Positions 53,718 to 63,277 of a stretch of 64,000 nucleotides of DNA are shown piece after piece; the first letter of the stretch is position 1, and every line of letters starts with the position of its first letter. The stretch is taken from NCBI GenBank assembly GCA_035548515.1, contig DASZSW010000018.1, positions 1 to 64,000 of the forward strand, written 5' to 3'. The notes under the pieces are model-generated. The model ran no database searches. It saw only the letters and a program-made list of their open reading frames with translations, and was not told the origin of the DNA. Both the position numbers and the translations under genes were made by a program. The DNA is from DASZQY01 sp035548515. GTDB lineage: Bacteria; Pseudomonadota; Alphaproteobacteria; Rhizobiales; Kaistiaceae.

Positions 53718-55904
53718 ATGAAGGCACCGTGGCGTAGGGAGGCTTGGCGTCTCGATACGGCCGCTATCGCGGCGATCGTCTCAGGGACGCATGCCGATCC
53801 GTTCGCGGTCCTTGGACCTCACCTCGTCGACGGGCAATGGATCGTCCGCGCGTTCGTGCCAGGCGCGGAGAAGCTAGGCGTCGCGGGCTTTGGGCCGCTC
53901 ATCCAAAGGGACGCGGCCGGGTTCTTCGAGGGGCCGGTGAAGCTGTCGGGACAGCAGCCGGTGAAGCTCGAGGCGAGCAACGCCGGCGGGTCGTGGACGG
54001 TGGCCGATCCGTATTCCTTCGGACCGATTCTCGGGCCGATGGACGATTACTACTCGGCCGAAGGGACGCATCTCCGCCTGTTCGACAAGCTCGGCGCGCA
54101 TGTGCTGACGCACGAAGGCTACAGCGGCGTGCACTTCGCCGTGTGGGCGCCGAGCGCCAAGCGGGTCTCGGTCGTCGGCGACTTCAACCAGTGGGACGGG
54201 CGGCGGCACATCATGCGCCACCGGACCTCGGGGGTGTGGGAGATTTTCCTGCCCGACCTCGGACCGGGGCTTGTCTACAAATACGAGATCGTCGGTGCGG
54301 ACGGGAAGCTGCTGCCGCTGAAGGCGGACCCGTTCGCGTTTTCCTCAGAGGTGCGGCCGAAGACGGCGTCGGTGGTGGCTGATCCACGGCCGTTCTCGTG
54401 GGGCGACGAGATCCACATGCAGGCGCGGCAGAGGGACAATCGCCGCGCGCCCATCTCGATCTACGAGGTGCACCTCGGCTCGTGGCGGCGGCGCGGCGAC
54501 GGCGGCTTCCTGTCGTATGACGAGATTGCGGACCAGCTGATCCCGTACTGCGCCGATCTCGGCTTCACGCATATCGAACTGCTGCCGATCACGGAGCATC
54601 CGTTTGATGCGTCGTGGGGCTACCAGCCGACGGGGCTGTTCGCGGCAACTTCGCGGTTTGGATCGCCGGAGGGATTCGCACGACTGGTGGACCGGGCGCA
54701 TCGCGCGGGCATCGGCATCATCCTCGATTGGGTGCCGGCGCATTTCCCGACCGATCCGCATGGGCTGTCGCGGTTCGACGGCACCGCGCTCTACGAGCAC
54801 GAGGACCCGCGGCGCGGGTTTCATCCGGACTGGAACACCGCGATCTATAATTTCGGGCGGAAGGAAGTCGCCGAGTTCCTGGTCAACTCGGCGCTGTTCT
54901 GGATGGAGCGGTTCCATGTCGACGGGCTGCGTGTCGATGCGGTGGCGTCGATGCTCTACCTCGACTATTCGCGCAAGGCCGGAGAGTGGCTGCCCAACAA
55001 GGAAGGCGGCAACGAGAACCTGGAGGCGGTGGCGTTCCTCAGGCGCACCAACGCGGCGACCTACGGCCAGCATCCCGGCACGATGACCATCGCGGAGGAA
55101 TCGACCGCGTGGCCGGGCGTATCGCAGCCGACGTATGCGGGCGGGCTCGGGTTCGGCTTCAAATGGAACATGGGCTTCATGCACGACACGCTGCGCTACA
55201 TGGCGCGCGAGGCGGTGCACCGGAAGTTCCACCACAACGACCTGACGTTCGGGCTCCTCTACGCCTTCTCGGAAAATTTCGTGCTGCCGCTGTCGCACGA
55301 CGAAGTCGTGCACGGGAAAGGCACGCTGCTCCGCAAGATGAGCGGCGACGACTGGCAGAAGTTCGCGACGCTCCGCGCCTACTACGCCTTCATGTGGGGC
55401 TATCCGGGGAAGAAGCTGCTGTTCATGGGGCAGGAGTTCGCACCCTGGGACGAGTGGAACGAGGCGAAGGCGCTGGACTGGCACCTGCTCGACGGCGCGC
55501 CGCACCGCGGCATGCGCGACCTGGTGCGCGACCTCAACCGGGCTTACCGCGACCTCCCTGCCCTTCACGCGCGTGACTGCGAGGGTCATGGGTTCGAGTG
55601 GCTGATCGTAGACGACCAGGAGAATTCGGTCTTTGCCTGGCTTCGCCTTTCCGGCGGCAATGAGCCGCCGGTCGCGGTTATCTCCAACTTCACGCCGGTG
55701 GTGCGGGAGCGCTACGTTCTGCCGTTGCCGCGCGCCGGACGGTGGCGGGAGGCCATCAACACAGACGCGCATGAATATGGCGGCAGCGGCAAGGGCAACC
55801 TTGGCGCCATCCACGCCGGCAACAATCCATCGCGGGGGAAACCCGCGAGCGCGGAAATCACGCTGCCGCCGCTGGCGACGCTGATGTTCGTGCTGGAGGG
55901 CTAG
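53718..55904 (+). CDS. glgB: 1,4-alpha-glucan branching enzyme
   Basis: A 728-residue GH13 branching enzyme that introduces alpha-1,6 branches. An N-terminal domain and a CBM48-like module (VHFAVWAPSAKRVSVVGDFN) precede the barrel. Catalytic residues lie in DGLRVDAVASMLYLDYS (nucleophile Asp), TIAEEST (acid Glu) and LSHDEVVHGKGTLL. I chose ATG at 53718, 5 nt after the glgP stop, with GGGG nearby. Confidence 0.96.
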   Translation: MKAPWRREAWRLDTAAIAAIVSGTHADPFAVLGPHLVDGQWIVRAFVPGAEKLGVAGFGPLIQRDAAGFFEGPVKLSGQQPVKLEASNAGGSWTVADPYSFGPILGPMDDYYSAEGTHLRLFDKLGAHVLTHEGYSGVHFAVWAPSAKRVSVVGDFNQWDGRRHIMRHRTSGVWEIFLPDLGPGLVYKYEIVGADGKLLPLKADPFAFSSEVRPKTASVVADPRPFSWGDEIHMQARQRDNRRAPISIYEVHLGSWRRRGDGGFLSYDEIADQLIPYCADLGFTHIELLPITEHPFDASWGYQPTGLFAATSRFGSPEGFARLVDRAHRAGIGIILDWVPAHFPTDPHGLSRFDGTALYEHEDPRRGFHPDWNTAIYNFGRKEVAEFLVNSALFWMERFHVDGLRVDAVASMLYLDYSRKAGEWLPNKEGGNENLEAVAFLRRTNAATYGQHPGTMTIAEESTAWPGVSQPTYAGGLGFGFKWNMGFMHDTLRYMAREAVHRKFHHNDLTFGLLYAFSENFVLPLSHDEVVHGKGTLLRKMSGDDWQKFATLRAYYAFMWGYPGKKLLFMGQEFAPWDEWNEAKALDWHLLDGAPHRGMRDLVRDLNRAYRDLPALHARDCEGHGFEWLIVDDQENSVFAWLRLSGGNEPPVAVISNFTPVVRERYVLPLPRAGRWREAINTDAHEYGGSGKGNLGAIHAGNNPSRGKPASAEITLPPLATLMFVLEG

Positions 55905-55916
55905 GGAGGAACAGGC

Positions 55917-57194
55917 ATGGTCGACTCGGAACCGGGCAAGCATGCGCCGCTCGCGCGCGATGCGATGGCCTATGTGCTGGCGGGCGGGCGCGGCTCGCGG
56001 CTGATGGAGCTGACCGACAAGCGCGCGAAGCCGGCGGTGTTCTTCGGTGGCAAGACGCGCATCATCGATTTCGCGCTGTCGAACGCGCTGAATTCGGGCA
56101 TCCGCCGCATCGGCGTGGCGACGCAATACAAGGCGCACAGCCTGATCCGGCATCTCGGGCGCGGCTGGAACTTCCTGAGGCCCGAGCGCAACGAAAGCTT
56201 CGACGTGCTCCCGGCCTCGCAGCGCCTGTCGGAGACGGCGTGGTACTCCGGGACGGCCGATGCGATCTACCAGAACATCGACATCATAGGTTCGTACCGG
56301 CCGTCGTACATCGTGGTGCTGGCGGGCGACCACATCTACAAGATGGACTACGAGCTGATGCTGCAGCAGCACGTCGACTCGGGCGCCGACGTCACCATCG
56401 GCTGCCTCGAGGTGCCGCGCATGGAGGCGACGGGCTTCGGCGTCATGCACGTCGATGCGAACGACCGCATCGTGTCGTTCCTCGAGAAGCCCAAGGACCC
56501 GCCGGGCATGCCCGACAAGCCGGACATGGCGCTGGCCTCGATGGGCATCTACGTCTTCGAGACGAAGCTGCTGTTCGATCTGCTGCGGCAGGATGCCGAC
56601 GCGGCGAACTCCAGCCACGATTTTGGCAAGGACATCATCCCGAAGGTGGTCGGCACCGGAAAGGCGGTTGCGCATCGTTTCACGCAGTCGTGCGTGCGCT
56701 CCAAAAACGAGACGCAGGCGTACTGGCGCGACGTGGGGACGGTCGATGCATACTGGCAGGCGAACATCGACCTCACGGACGTTGTCCCTGCCCTCGACCT
56801 CTATGATCGCAACTGGCCGATCTGGACGTATGCCGAGCTGACCGCGCCGGCGAAATTCGTGCACGACGTCGATGGGCGACGCGGCTCGGCGGTGTCGTCA
56901 CTGGTCGCCGGCGACTGCATCGTGTCGGGCTCCAGCGTGCATCGTTCTCTCCTCTCCACCGGCGTCAGGGCCAACTCGTATTCGGTGATCGATGAGGCCG
57001 TGGTGCTGCCTTACGTGCAGATCGGGCGCTCGGCGCGGCTGAAGAAGGTGGTGATCGACCGCGGCGTGCGCATTCCGGAGGGCATGGTCGTCGGAGAGGA
57101 TCCGGTCGCCGACGCCAAGCGCTTCCGCCGCACGGAGGAAGGCGTGGTGCTGATCACGCAGAAGATGATCAACGGGCTCGCCGAAGCGGATTGA
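55917..57194 (+). CDS. glgC: Glucose-1-phosphate adenylyltransferase
   Basis: A 425-residue ADP-glucose pyrophosphorylase, the committed step of glycogen synthesis. The nucleotide loop is VLAGGRGSRLMELTDKRAKP; FALSNALNSGIRRIGV and ASMGIYVFE follow. A left-handed beta-helix-type C-terminal domain completes it. GGGAGGA precedes the ATG, a strong ribosome binding site. Allosteric activators such as fructose 6-phosphate or pyruvate are known for relatives, not shown here. Confidence 0.97.
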   Translation: MVDSEPGKHAPLARDAMAYVLAGGRGSRLMELTDKRAKPAVFFGGKTRIIDFALSNALNSGIRRIGVATQYKAHSLIRHLGRGWNFLRPERNESFDVLPASQRLSETAWYSGTADAIYQNIDIIGSYRPSYIVVLAGDHIYKMDYELMLQQHVDSGADVTIGCLEVPRMEATGFGVMHVDANDRIVSFLEKPKDPPGMPDKPDMALASMGIYVFETKLLFDLLRQDADAANSSHDFGKDIIPKVVGTGKAVAHRFTQSCVRSKNETQAYWRDVGTVDAYWQANIDLTDVVPALDLYDRNWPIWTYAELTAPAKFVHDVDGRRGSAVSSLVAGDCIVSGSSVHRSLLSTGVRANSYSVIDEAVVLPYVQIGRSARLKKVVIDRGVRIPEGMVVGEDPVADAKRFRRTEEGVVLITQKMINGLAEAD

Positions 57195-57198
57195 TGGA

Positions 57199-58641
57199 AT
57201 GACCGCTGTCCTCGCCGTCGCCTCGGAGGTTTTTCCGATCATCAAGACAGGCGGCCTCGCCGATGTCGTCGGCGCGCTGCCGGCGGCATTGCGCGGGCAT
57301 GGCGTCACCATGCGCGTGATGATGCCGGGCTACCCGGCGGCAATGGCGGCGCTGAAAAACGGCGAGGCGGTGTGGTCGTCGAAGGCGTTGCACGGGGGCC
57401 CGGCGCGGCTACTCGCTGCCACGGCGCACGGGCTCGACCTGCTCGTGCTGGATGCGCCGCATCTCTACGGCCGGCCGGGCAATCCGTATCTCGGGCCGGA
57501 CGGCGCCGACTGGGGCGACAACTGGCGCCGGTTCGCGGCCCTGTCGTTCGTGGCGGCGGAGGTCGGACGCGGCGCCCTCCCGGGCTTCCAACCGGACATC
57601 GTCCACGTGCACGACTGGCAGGCGGCGCTGGCGGCCGTGTACCTCAAGACGGGCGGGAAGACGGCGGTGAAGTCGATCATCACCATCCATAACCTCGCCT
57701 TCCAGGGGAATTTCGCCGCCTCGATCTTCCCGGAGCTTGGGCTGCCGCAGACGGTGTTCGGCATTGACGGCGTCGAATATTACGGCGGCGTCAGCTACCT
57801 GAAGGGCGGGCTGCAGTTCGCCGATGCGATCACCACCGTATCGCCGACCTACGCCGACGAAATCTGCACGCCAGCGGGCGGCATGGGACTCGACGGGCTG
57901 CTGCGTGCGCGGCGCGATGTGCTGTCGGGCATCGTCAACGGCATCGATATCGACATATGGAATCCGGCACACGATGAGGCGCTGGTTGCGGCTTACGATT
58001 CCGGTGGACTGGCTGCCCGCGCGACCAACAAGCGCGCGCTGGAGGATCGGTTCGGGCTGAACGCGGGCACGGGCATGATTTTCGCCGTCGTCTCGCGGCT
58101 GGCCTGGCAGAAGGGCATGGACATTCTCGGCGCCTGCATTGACGGGCTGGTGGCGCAGGGTGCGCGGCTGGCAGTGCTGGGCTCCGGTGAGGCGGCGCTG
58201 GAGGGGCTGTTCCGCGCAGCATCGTCCCGGCATCGCGGCGCGGTTGGCGTGGTCACCGGTTACGACGAGAATCTCGCGCACCTGATCCAAGGCGGCGCGG
58301 ACGCGATTCTCATTCCGTCGCGGTTCGAGCCGTGCGGGCTGACGCAGTTCCACGGCCTGCGGTATGGCACCGTGCCAGTCGTAGCGCGGGTCGGCGGGTT
58401 GGCGGACACCATCATCGATGCCAACGACGCGGCGCTGTCGGCGGGCGTTGCCACCGGCATCCAGTTCGCGCCGGTCGAGGTCCGGGCGCTGGCGCGCGCG
58501 ATCAACCGCGCGATCGGCCTCTACGGCGAGCGCAAGACATGGCGCACGATCCAGCGGCGCGGCATGAAGGCGGATGTGTCGTGGGCGAAAAGCGCGGCGC
58601 GCTATGCTAGCCTCTACCGCGGGCTGGCGGGGGCGGCATGA
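57199..58641 (+). CDS. glgA: Glycogen synthase (ADP-glucose)
   Basis: A 480-residue GT5 enzyme extending glucan chains from ADP-glucose. The N-terminal EVFPIIKTGGLADVVGALP carries the KTGGL ADP-glucose motif, and the C-terminal PSRFEPCGLTQFHGLRYG holds the catalytic Glu. VVHVHDWQAAL-like VHVHDWQAALA is also typical. The stop overlaps pgm by 4 nt (ATGA). Confidence 0.97.
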   Translation: MTAVLAVASEVFPIIKTGGLADVVGALPAALRGHGVTMRVMMPGYPAAMAALKNGEAVWSSKALHGGPARLLAATAHGLDLLVLDAPHLYGRPGNPYLGPDGADWGDNWRRFAALSFVAAEVGRGALPGFQPDIVHVHDWQAALAAVYLKTGGKTAVKSIITIHNLAFQGNFAASIFPELGLPQTVFGIDGVEYYGGVSYLKGGLQFADAITTVSPTYADEICTPAGGMGLDGLLRARRDVLSGIVNGIDIDIWNPAHDEALVAAYDSGGLAARATNKRALEDRFGLNAGTGMIFAVVSRLAWQKGMDILGACIDGLVAQGARLAVLGSGEAALEGLFRAASSRHRGAVGVVTGYDENLAHLIQGGADAILIPSRFEPCGLTQFHGLRYGTVPVVARVGGLADTIIDANDAALSAGVATGIQFAPVEVRALARAINRAIGLYGERKTWRTIQRRGMKADVSWAKSAARYASLYRGLAGAA

Positions 58642-60266
58642 TCGTTACGGTCGAAACGAAACCGTTCGACGGGCAGAAGCCCGGCACGTCGGGATTGCGC
58701 AAGCAGGTCGGCGTCTTCCAGCAGCCGCACTACCTGGCGAATTTCGTGCAGTCGATTTTCGATGCGCTCGAGGGTTATGCCGGCAAGACGCTCGTGATCG
58801 GCGGCGACGGGCGCTTCTATAATCGCGAGGCCATCCAGATTTGCATCAAGATGGCGGCGGCGGCCGGCTTCGGGCGCGTGATGCTGGGCAAGGGCGGCAT
58901 CATGTCGACGCCGGCGACGTCGAACCTGATCCGCAAGTATGCGACCTTCGGCGGGATCATCCTCTCGGCGAGCCACAATCCGGGCGGGCCGCACGGCGAC
59001 TTCGGGATCAAGTACAACATCGGCAACGGCGGTCCGGCGCCGGAGAAGATCACCGACGCGATCTTTGCGCGCACGAAGGCGATCAGCCAGTACCGCATCT
59101 CCGATGCGCCGGACGTCGACCTCGACCGCATCGGCGAGACGAAGGTCGAAGGGATGACAGTGGCGGTCGTCGATCCGGTCGCCGACTACCAGGCGCTGAT
59201 GGCGGAGCTGTTCGACTTCCCTACGCTGAAGGCGCTGTTCACCTCCGGTTTCACGATGCAGTTCGATGCCATGCACGCGGTCACCGGCCCGTATGCGCAT
59301 GCGATCCTGGAGGGCGCGCTCGGCGCGGCGCCCGGCACCGTCGTCAACGGTGCGCCGCTACCGGATTTCGGCGGACATCATCCCGATCCCAATCTCGTGC
59401 ACGCGAAAGCGCTCTATGACCTGATGATGTCGCCGGACGCGCCCGATCTCGGGGCGGCCTCCGACGGCGACGGCGACCGCAACCTGATCATCGGGCGCGG
59501 GCAGTTCGTGACGCCGTCGGACTCGCTCGCGGTGCTCGCCGCCAACGCACATCTGGCGCCGGCCTACGCCAAAGGTATCGCCGGGGTGGCCCGCTCTATG
59601 CCGACGAGCGCAGCGGCGGATCGTGTCGCGACGAAGCTTGGCGTGCGCCACTACGAGACGCCCACCGGCTGGAAGTTTTTCGGCAACCTGCTCGACGCTG
59701 GCCTGGCGACTCTGTGCGGCGAGGAAAGCGCGGGCACGGGATCCAACCACGTGCGCGAGAAGGACGGGCTGTGGGCTGTGCTGCTGTGGCTGTCGATCAT
59801 TGCGGCGCGGAAGCAGGGCGTGCGCGAGATTATGCGCAGCCACTGGCGCGAATACGGACGCAACTTCTATACGCGGCATGACTACGAGGACGTCGAGACC
59901 GAGCGCGCCAACGGCGTGATGGCGCATCTGAAGGCGCAACTGCCGGCGCTCGACGGCAAGGTCGTCGGCGGCATGCACGTCGATACGGCGGATGACTTCG
60001 CCTACGACGATCCGGTGGACGGCTCGCGCACGACCGGCCAGGGCATCCGGATCATCTTCAGCGGCGGCTCGCGCATCGTCTATCGCCTGTCGGGCACTGG
60101 CACCGTTGGCGCCACGTTGCGCATCTACATCGAGCGGTACGAGGGCGATCCGGCGCGGCACGATGTGCCGACGCAGGAGGCGCTGGCGCCGCTGATCGCG
60201 ATCGCATCGGAGCTGGCCGAGTTGCACGAGCGCACGGGCCGCGCCGCGCCGTCGGTGATCACGTAG
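58638..60266 (+). CDS. pgm: Phosphoglucomutase (alpha-D-glucose phosphate-specific)
   Basis: A 542-residue mutase interconverting glucose 6- and 1-phosphate, linking glycogen to glycolysis. LSASHNPGGPHGDFGIKYN holds the phosphoserine, SDGDGDRNLI the metal-binding aspartates, and CGEESAGTGSNHVREKDG the sugar loop. It belongs to the eukaryote-like Pgm class, distinct from the ManB/AlgC-type mutase at 10087. Coupled to glgA; glgX begins 3 nt later. Confidence 0.96.
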   Translation: MIVTVETKPFDGQKPGTSGLRKQVGVFQQPHYLANFVQSIFDALEGYAGKTLVIGGDGRFYNREAIQICIKMAAAAGFGRVMLGKGGIMSTPATSNLIRKYATFGGIILSASHNPGGPHGDFGIKYNIGNGGPAPEKITDAIFARTKAISQYRISDAPDVDLDRIGETKVEGMTVAVVDPVADYQALMAELFDFPTLKALFTSGFTMQFDAMHAVTGPYAHAILEGALGAAPGTVVNGAPLPDFGGHHPDPNLVHAKALYDLMMSPDAPDLGAASDGDGDRNLIIGRGQFVTPSDSLAVLAANAHLAPAYAKGIAGVARSMPTSAAADRVATKLGVRHYETPTGWKFFGNLLDAGLATLCGEESAGTGSNHVREKDGLWAVLLWLSIIAARKQGVREIMRSHWREYGRNFYTRHDYEDVETERANGVMAHLKAQLPALDGKVVGGMHVDTADDFAYDDPVDGSRTTGQGIRIIFSGGSRIVYRLSGTGTVGATLRIYIERYEGDPARHDVPTQEALAPLIAIASELAELHERTGRAAPSVIT

Positions 60267-60269
60267 CAG

Positions 60270-62255
60270 ATGGCGCGGCTCGCCATCGCTTCGGGCTCGC
60301 CGGAGCCGCTCGGCGTCAGCGTCTGGGACGACGGCATCAACATCGCGGTGGTCTCACGCAACGCGGATGCCGTCTGGTTTTGCCTCTTCGATGAGGCCGG
60401 CGAGCGTGAGGTGGCGCGGTTCGCCCTGCCCTCGCGGACGGGCGACGTGTGGTGCGGGTTCATCGCCGGAGTGAAGCCGGCCGCGCGCTATGGCCTGCGG
60501 GCGGACGGGCCGTATGGCCCCGAGACGGGGCAGCGGTTCGATCCGGCGAAGCTGCTGCTCGACCCTTACGCGAAGGCGATTGACCGCGCGTTCGTGCTGC
60601 ACGACGCGATGTCGGCGCCGCGGCCGGCGGAGATCGACACGGCGTCGGTGATGCCGAAGGCAATCGTCACCGCGCCGGCCGCACCTGTGACGGCAGCGCC
60701 GCGGAGGCCGGGCTTCATCTACGAGGTCGGGGTGAAGGCCTTCACCAAGCTGCACCCAGAGGTTCCGATGGCGCTCCGTGGCACGCTTGCCGGACTGGCG
60801 CATCCCAAGGCGGTCGAGCATCTCGTGCGGCTCGGCGTCGATACGGTGGAGCTGATGCCGATCGCGGCGTGGATCGACGAGCGGCACCTGCCGCCGCTCG
60901 GGCTCACCAACGCGTGGGGCTACAACCCGGTCGGCTTCATGGCCGCCGATCCGCGCATTGTGCCGGGTGGGATCGGCGAGGTGCGCGCGGCGGTGGCGGC
61001 GCTCGGCGCAGCCGGGATCGGCGTGATCCTCGACGTGGTGTTCAACCATACGGGCGAAAGCGACGTGCAGGGGCCGACGCTATCGCTACGCGGCCTCGAC
61101 AACGCGCTTTATTATCGCCACGCGGCCGACGGCACCCTCGCCAACGACGCCGGCACCGGCAACGTGCTGGCCGCCGACCGGCCGGAAGTCGTGCGGCTGA
61201 TCACGGACGCGATGCGGCACTGGGCGGGCACCGGCGTCGCCGGTTTCCGGCTCGACCTGGCCTCGGTGTTGGGACGCAGCGGCGATGGTTTCGCGCGCGA
61301 CGCGCCGCTGTTTGTCGCGATCGAGGCCGATCCGGCTTTGTCGCACCTCACCATCATCGCGGAGCCGTGGGACGTGGGGCTTGGCGGTTACCAGCTCGGA
61401 AATTTTCCGGCGCGGTGGAGCGAGTGGAACGACTGGTATCGCGACGACGTGCGGCGGTTCTGGCGCGGCGACGCCGGGACGCTCGGGACGCTGGCGACGC
61501 GGCTTGCCGGATCGGCGGACGTGTTTGGCATGCGGCGACCCTCGGCCGGTGTAAATTTTCTCGCCGCGCACGATGGCTTCACGCTCGCCGATCTCGTCGC
61601 CTACCGGCACAAGCACAACGCGGCGAACGGCGAAGATAACCGCGATGGTGGCAATGCCGACTTCTCGTGGAACAACGGCGTGGAGGGTGTGACGGCGGAC
61701 GCTCCCGTCGTCGCCGCGCGCAAGCGCGACGTGCGGGCGCTTCTCGCGACGCTGTTCGTGTCGCGCGGGCTGCCAATGCTCACGGCCAGCGACGAGTTCG
61801 GGCGGACGCAGGGCGGGAACAACAACGCATATGCGCAGGACAATGCGACGACGTGGCTCAACTGGGCGCTCGCGGACTACGAGCTGGCGGCGTTCACGGC
61901 GCGGCTGGCCGCGGTGAGGAAGGCGCACCCGTCGCTGTCGGCGGACGTGTTCCTGACCGGACGCGGCGAGCCGCTGCCGGATGCCATGTGGCTGGCGTCG
62001 GAGGGCGGCGGGATGACGCCGGAGCGATGGGAAGACGGGCGCCGTGTCGTCGGGCTGGTGCTTACCACGGGCGGCGATCGCACCGCGGTTTGGGTGAACG
62101 GCGGGGATGAGGTGCAGGGCTGGCTGCCTGCGCCGCGCGCCGAGAAGGCATGGCGGCTTGAGGCGAGTTCGGCTGAAGGAGATGCCGCTCCCGTGCCGGG
62201 GGCGAAAAGCTTCGCGGTGCCCGCGCGCTCGGTGCTGGTGTTCGCGGAGGGCTAA
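60270..62255 (+). CDS. glgX: Glycogen debranching enzyme GlgX
   Basis: A 661-residue GH13 isoamylase-type enzyme removing short alpha-1,6 branches left by glycogen phosphorylase. N-terminal CBM48-like module (GVSVWDDGINIAVVSRNADA), then barrel motifs VILDVVFNHTGES, GFRLDLASVLG (nucleophile Asp), TIIAEPWDVG (acid Glu) and NFLAAHDGFTLADLV. The typical GlgX segment GEDNRDGGNADFSWNNGVEG is present as well. Last gene of the operon; a run of nine C follows at 62260. Confidence 0.96.
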   Translation: MARLAIASGSPEPLGVSVWDDGINIAVVSRNADAVWFCLFDEAGEREVARFALPSRTGDVWCGFIAGVKPAARYGLRADGPYGPETGQRFDPAKLLLDPYAKAIDRAFVLHDAMSAPRPAEIDTASVMPKAIVTAPAAPVTAAPRRPGFIYEVGVKAFTKLHPEVPMALRGTLAGLAHPKAVEHLVRLGVDTVELMPIAAWIDERHLPPLGLTNAWGYNPVGFMAADPRIVPGGIGEVRAAVAALGAAGIGVILDVVFNHTGESDVQGPTLSLRGLDNALYYRHAADGTLANDAGTGNVLAADRPEVVRLITDAMRHWAGTGVAGFRLDLASVLGRSGDGFARDAPLFVAIEADPALSHLTIIAEPWDVGLGGYQLGNFPARWSEWNDWYRDDVRRFWRGDAGTLGTLATRLAGSADVFGMRRPSAGVNFLAAHDGFTLADLVAYRHKHNAANGEDNRDGGNADFSWNNGVEGVTADAPVVAARKRDVRALLATLFVSRGLPMLTASDEFGRTQGGNNNAYAQDNATTWLNWALADYELAAFTARLAAVRKAHPSLSADVFLTGRGEPLPDAMWLASEGGGMTPERWEDGRRVVGLVLTTGGDRTAVWVNGGDEVQGWLPAPRAEKAWRLEASSAEGDAAPVPGAKSFAVPARSVLVFAEG

Positions 62256-62329
62256 CCTGCCCCCCCCCGCCCGCTCGTGGCGGGGAGTGGCGCGCATCTT
62301 GCTCGGATTTCGGGCAGGAGACCCCATCC

Positions 62330-63277
62330 ATGACCACATCGCTGCCTGTCATCGACATGTCCGCCAAAGCCGCGACGCTGGCCGAGGAGATCGGCAAGGC
62401 GGCGCGCGGCGTCGGATTCTTCTACGTCAGCGGCCACGGCGTCAGCCCGGCGCTGATGGCCGATGTTTTCGCGGAGTCGAAGCAGTTCTTCGCCCTGCCG
62501 GTCGAAACCAAGGAACGCGTGTCTATCCGCAAGTCGCCGCACAACCGCGGCTACGTCGGCATGAAGGGCGAGAGCCTCGACCCGACCAAGGCGCCCGACC
62601 TGAAGGAAGCTTATAACGTCGGGCTCGAATTGGCGGCGGATGATCCGCGCGTGGTGCGGGGCGAGCCGTTTCGGGGCGTCAACCTCTGGCCCGACGTGCC
62701 GGGCTGGCGCGAGACGATGCTCACATATTTCGATGCGGTATGGAGCGTCGGGCGGCGGCTGCATGAAGGCATCGCGCGGGACATGCAGCTGCCGGCGGAC
62801 TACTTCGAGGACAAGCTGGATTCGCCAATGGCGACCTTGCGCCTGTTGCACTATCCGCCGCAGCCGGCAGGCGCGGCGGCGGGCCAGATCGGCGCGGGCG
62901 AGCACACCGACTATGGCGACATCACACTGCTGCTCACCGACGAGGTCGGCGGACTGGAGGTGAAGCGGCGCGACACTTCGGCAAAAGACGGGGGCTGGAT
63001 CGCGGCGCCGCACGTGCCCGGCGCGTTCATCTGCAACATCGGCGATTGCCTGATGCGGTGGACCAATGATGTCTATGTCTCGACGCCGCACCGCGTCGTG
63101 AACCGCGGCGGGCGGGAGCGCTATTCCGTGGCGTTCTTCCTTGACCCGAACCCGGATGCGACCGTGCAGTGCCTCCCTACATGCGTTTCGACCGAGCGGC
63201 CGGCGAAATATCCGCCGATCAGCGGGGCGGCGTATCTTCGCAGCCGGCTCGACGCCACTTATGGCAAGATGGGCTGA
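62330..63277 (+). CDS. 2-oxoglutarate/Fe(II)-dependent oxygenase (isopenicillin N synthase-like)
   Basis: A 315-residue non-haem iron oxygenase. The N-terminal domain (DMSAKAATLAEEIGKAARGV, GFFYVSGHGV) and the jelly-roll with GEHTDYGDITLLL (His and Asp ligands), TPHRVVNRGGRERYSVAFFL (third His, then Arg-x-Ser for the co-substrate) are complete. AGGAG lies upstream of the ATG. The substrate is unknown; relatives act on small molecules. Its stop overlaps the GntR start (TGATG), so the two are co-expressed. Confidence 0.9.
   Translation: MTTSLPVIDMSAKAATLAEEIGKAARGVGFFYVSGHGVSPALMADVFAESKQFFALPVETKERVSIRKSPHNRGYVGMKGESLDPTKAPDLKEAYNVGLELAADDPRVVRGEPFRGVNLWPDVPGWRETMLTYFDAVWSVGRRLHEGIARDMQLPADYFEDKLDSPMATLRLLHYPPQPAGAAAGQIGAGEHTDYGDITLLLTDEVGGLEVKRRDTSAKDGGWIAAPHVPGAFICNIGDCLMRWTNDVYVSTPHRVVNRGGRERYSVAFFLDPNPDATVQCLPTCVSTERPAKYPPISGAAYLRSRLDATYGKMG

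Noticed and set aside
54345..56864. Open frame of 839 codons on the minus strand
   Set aside because: It is antisense to glgB and glgC, which have all catalytic motifs; its composition is that of a shadow frame.
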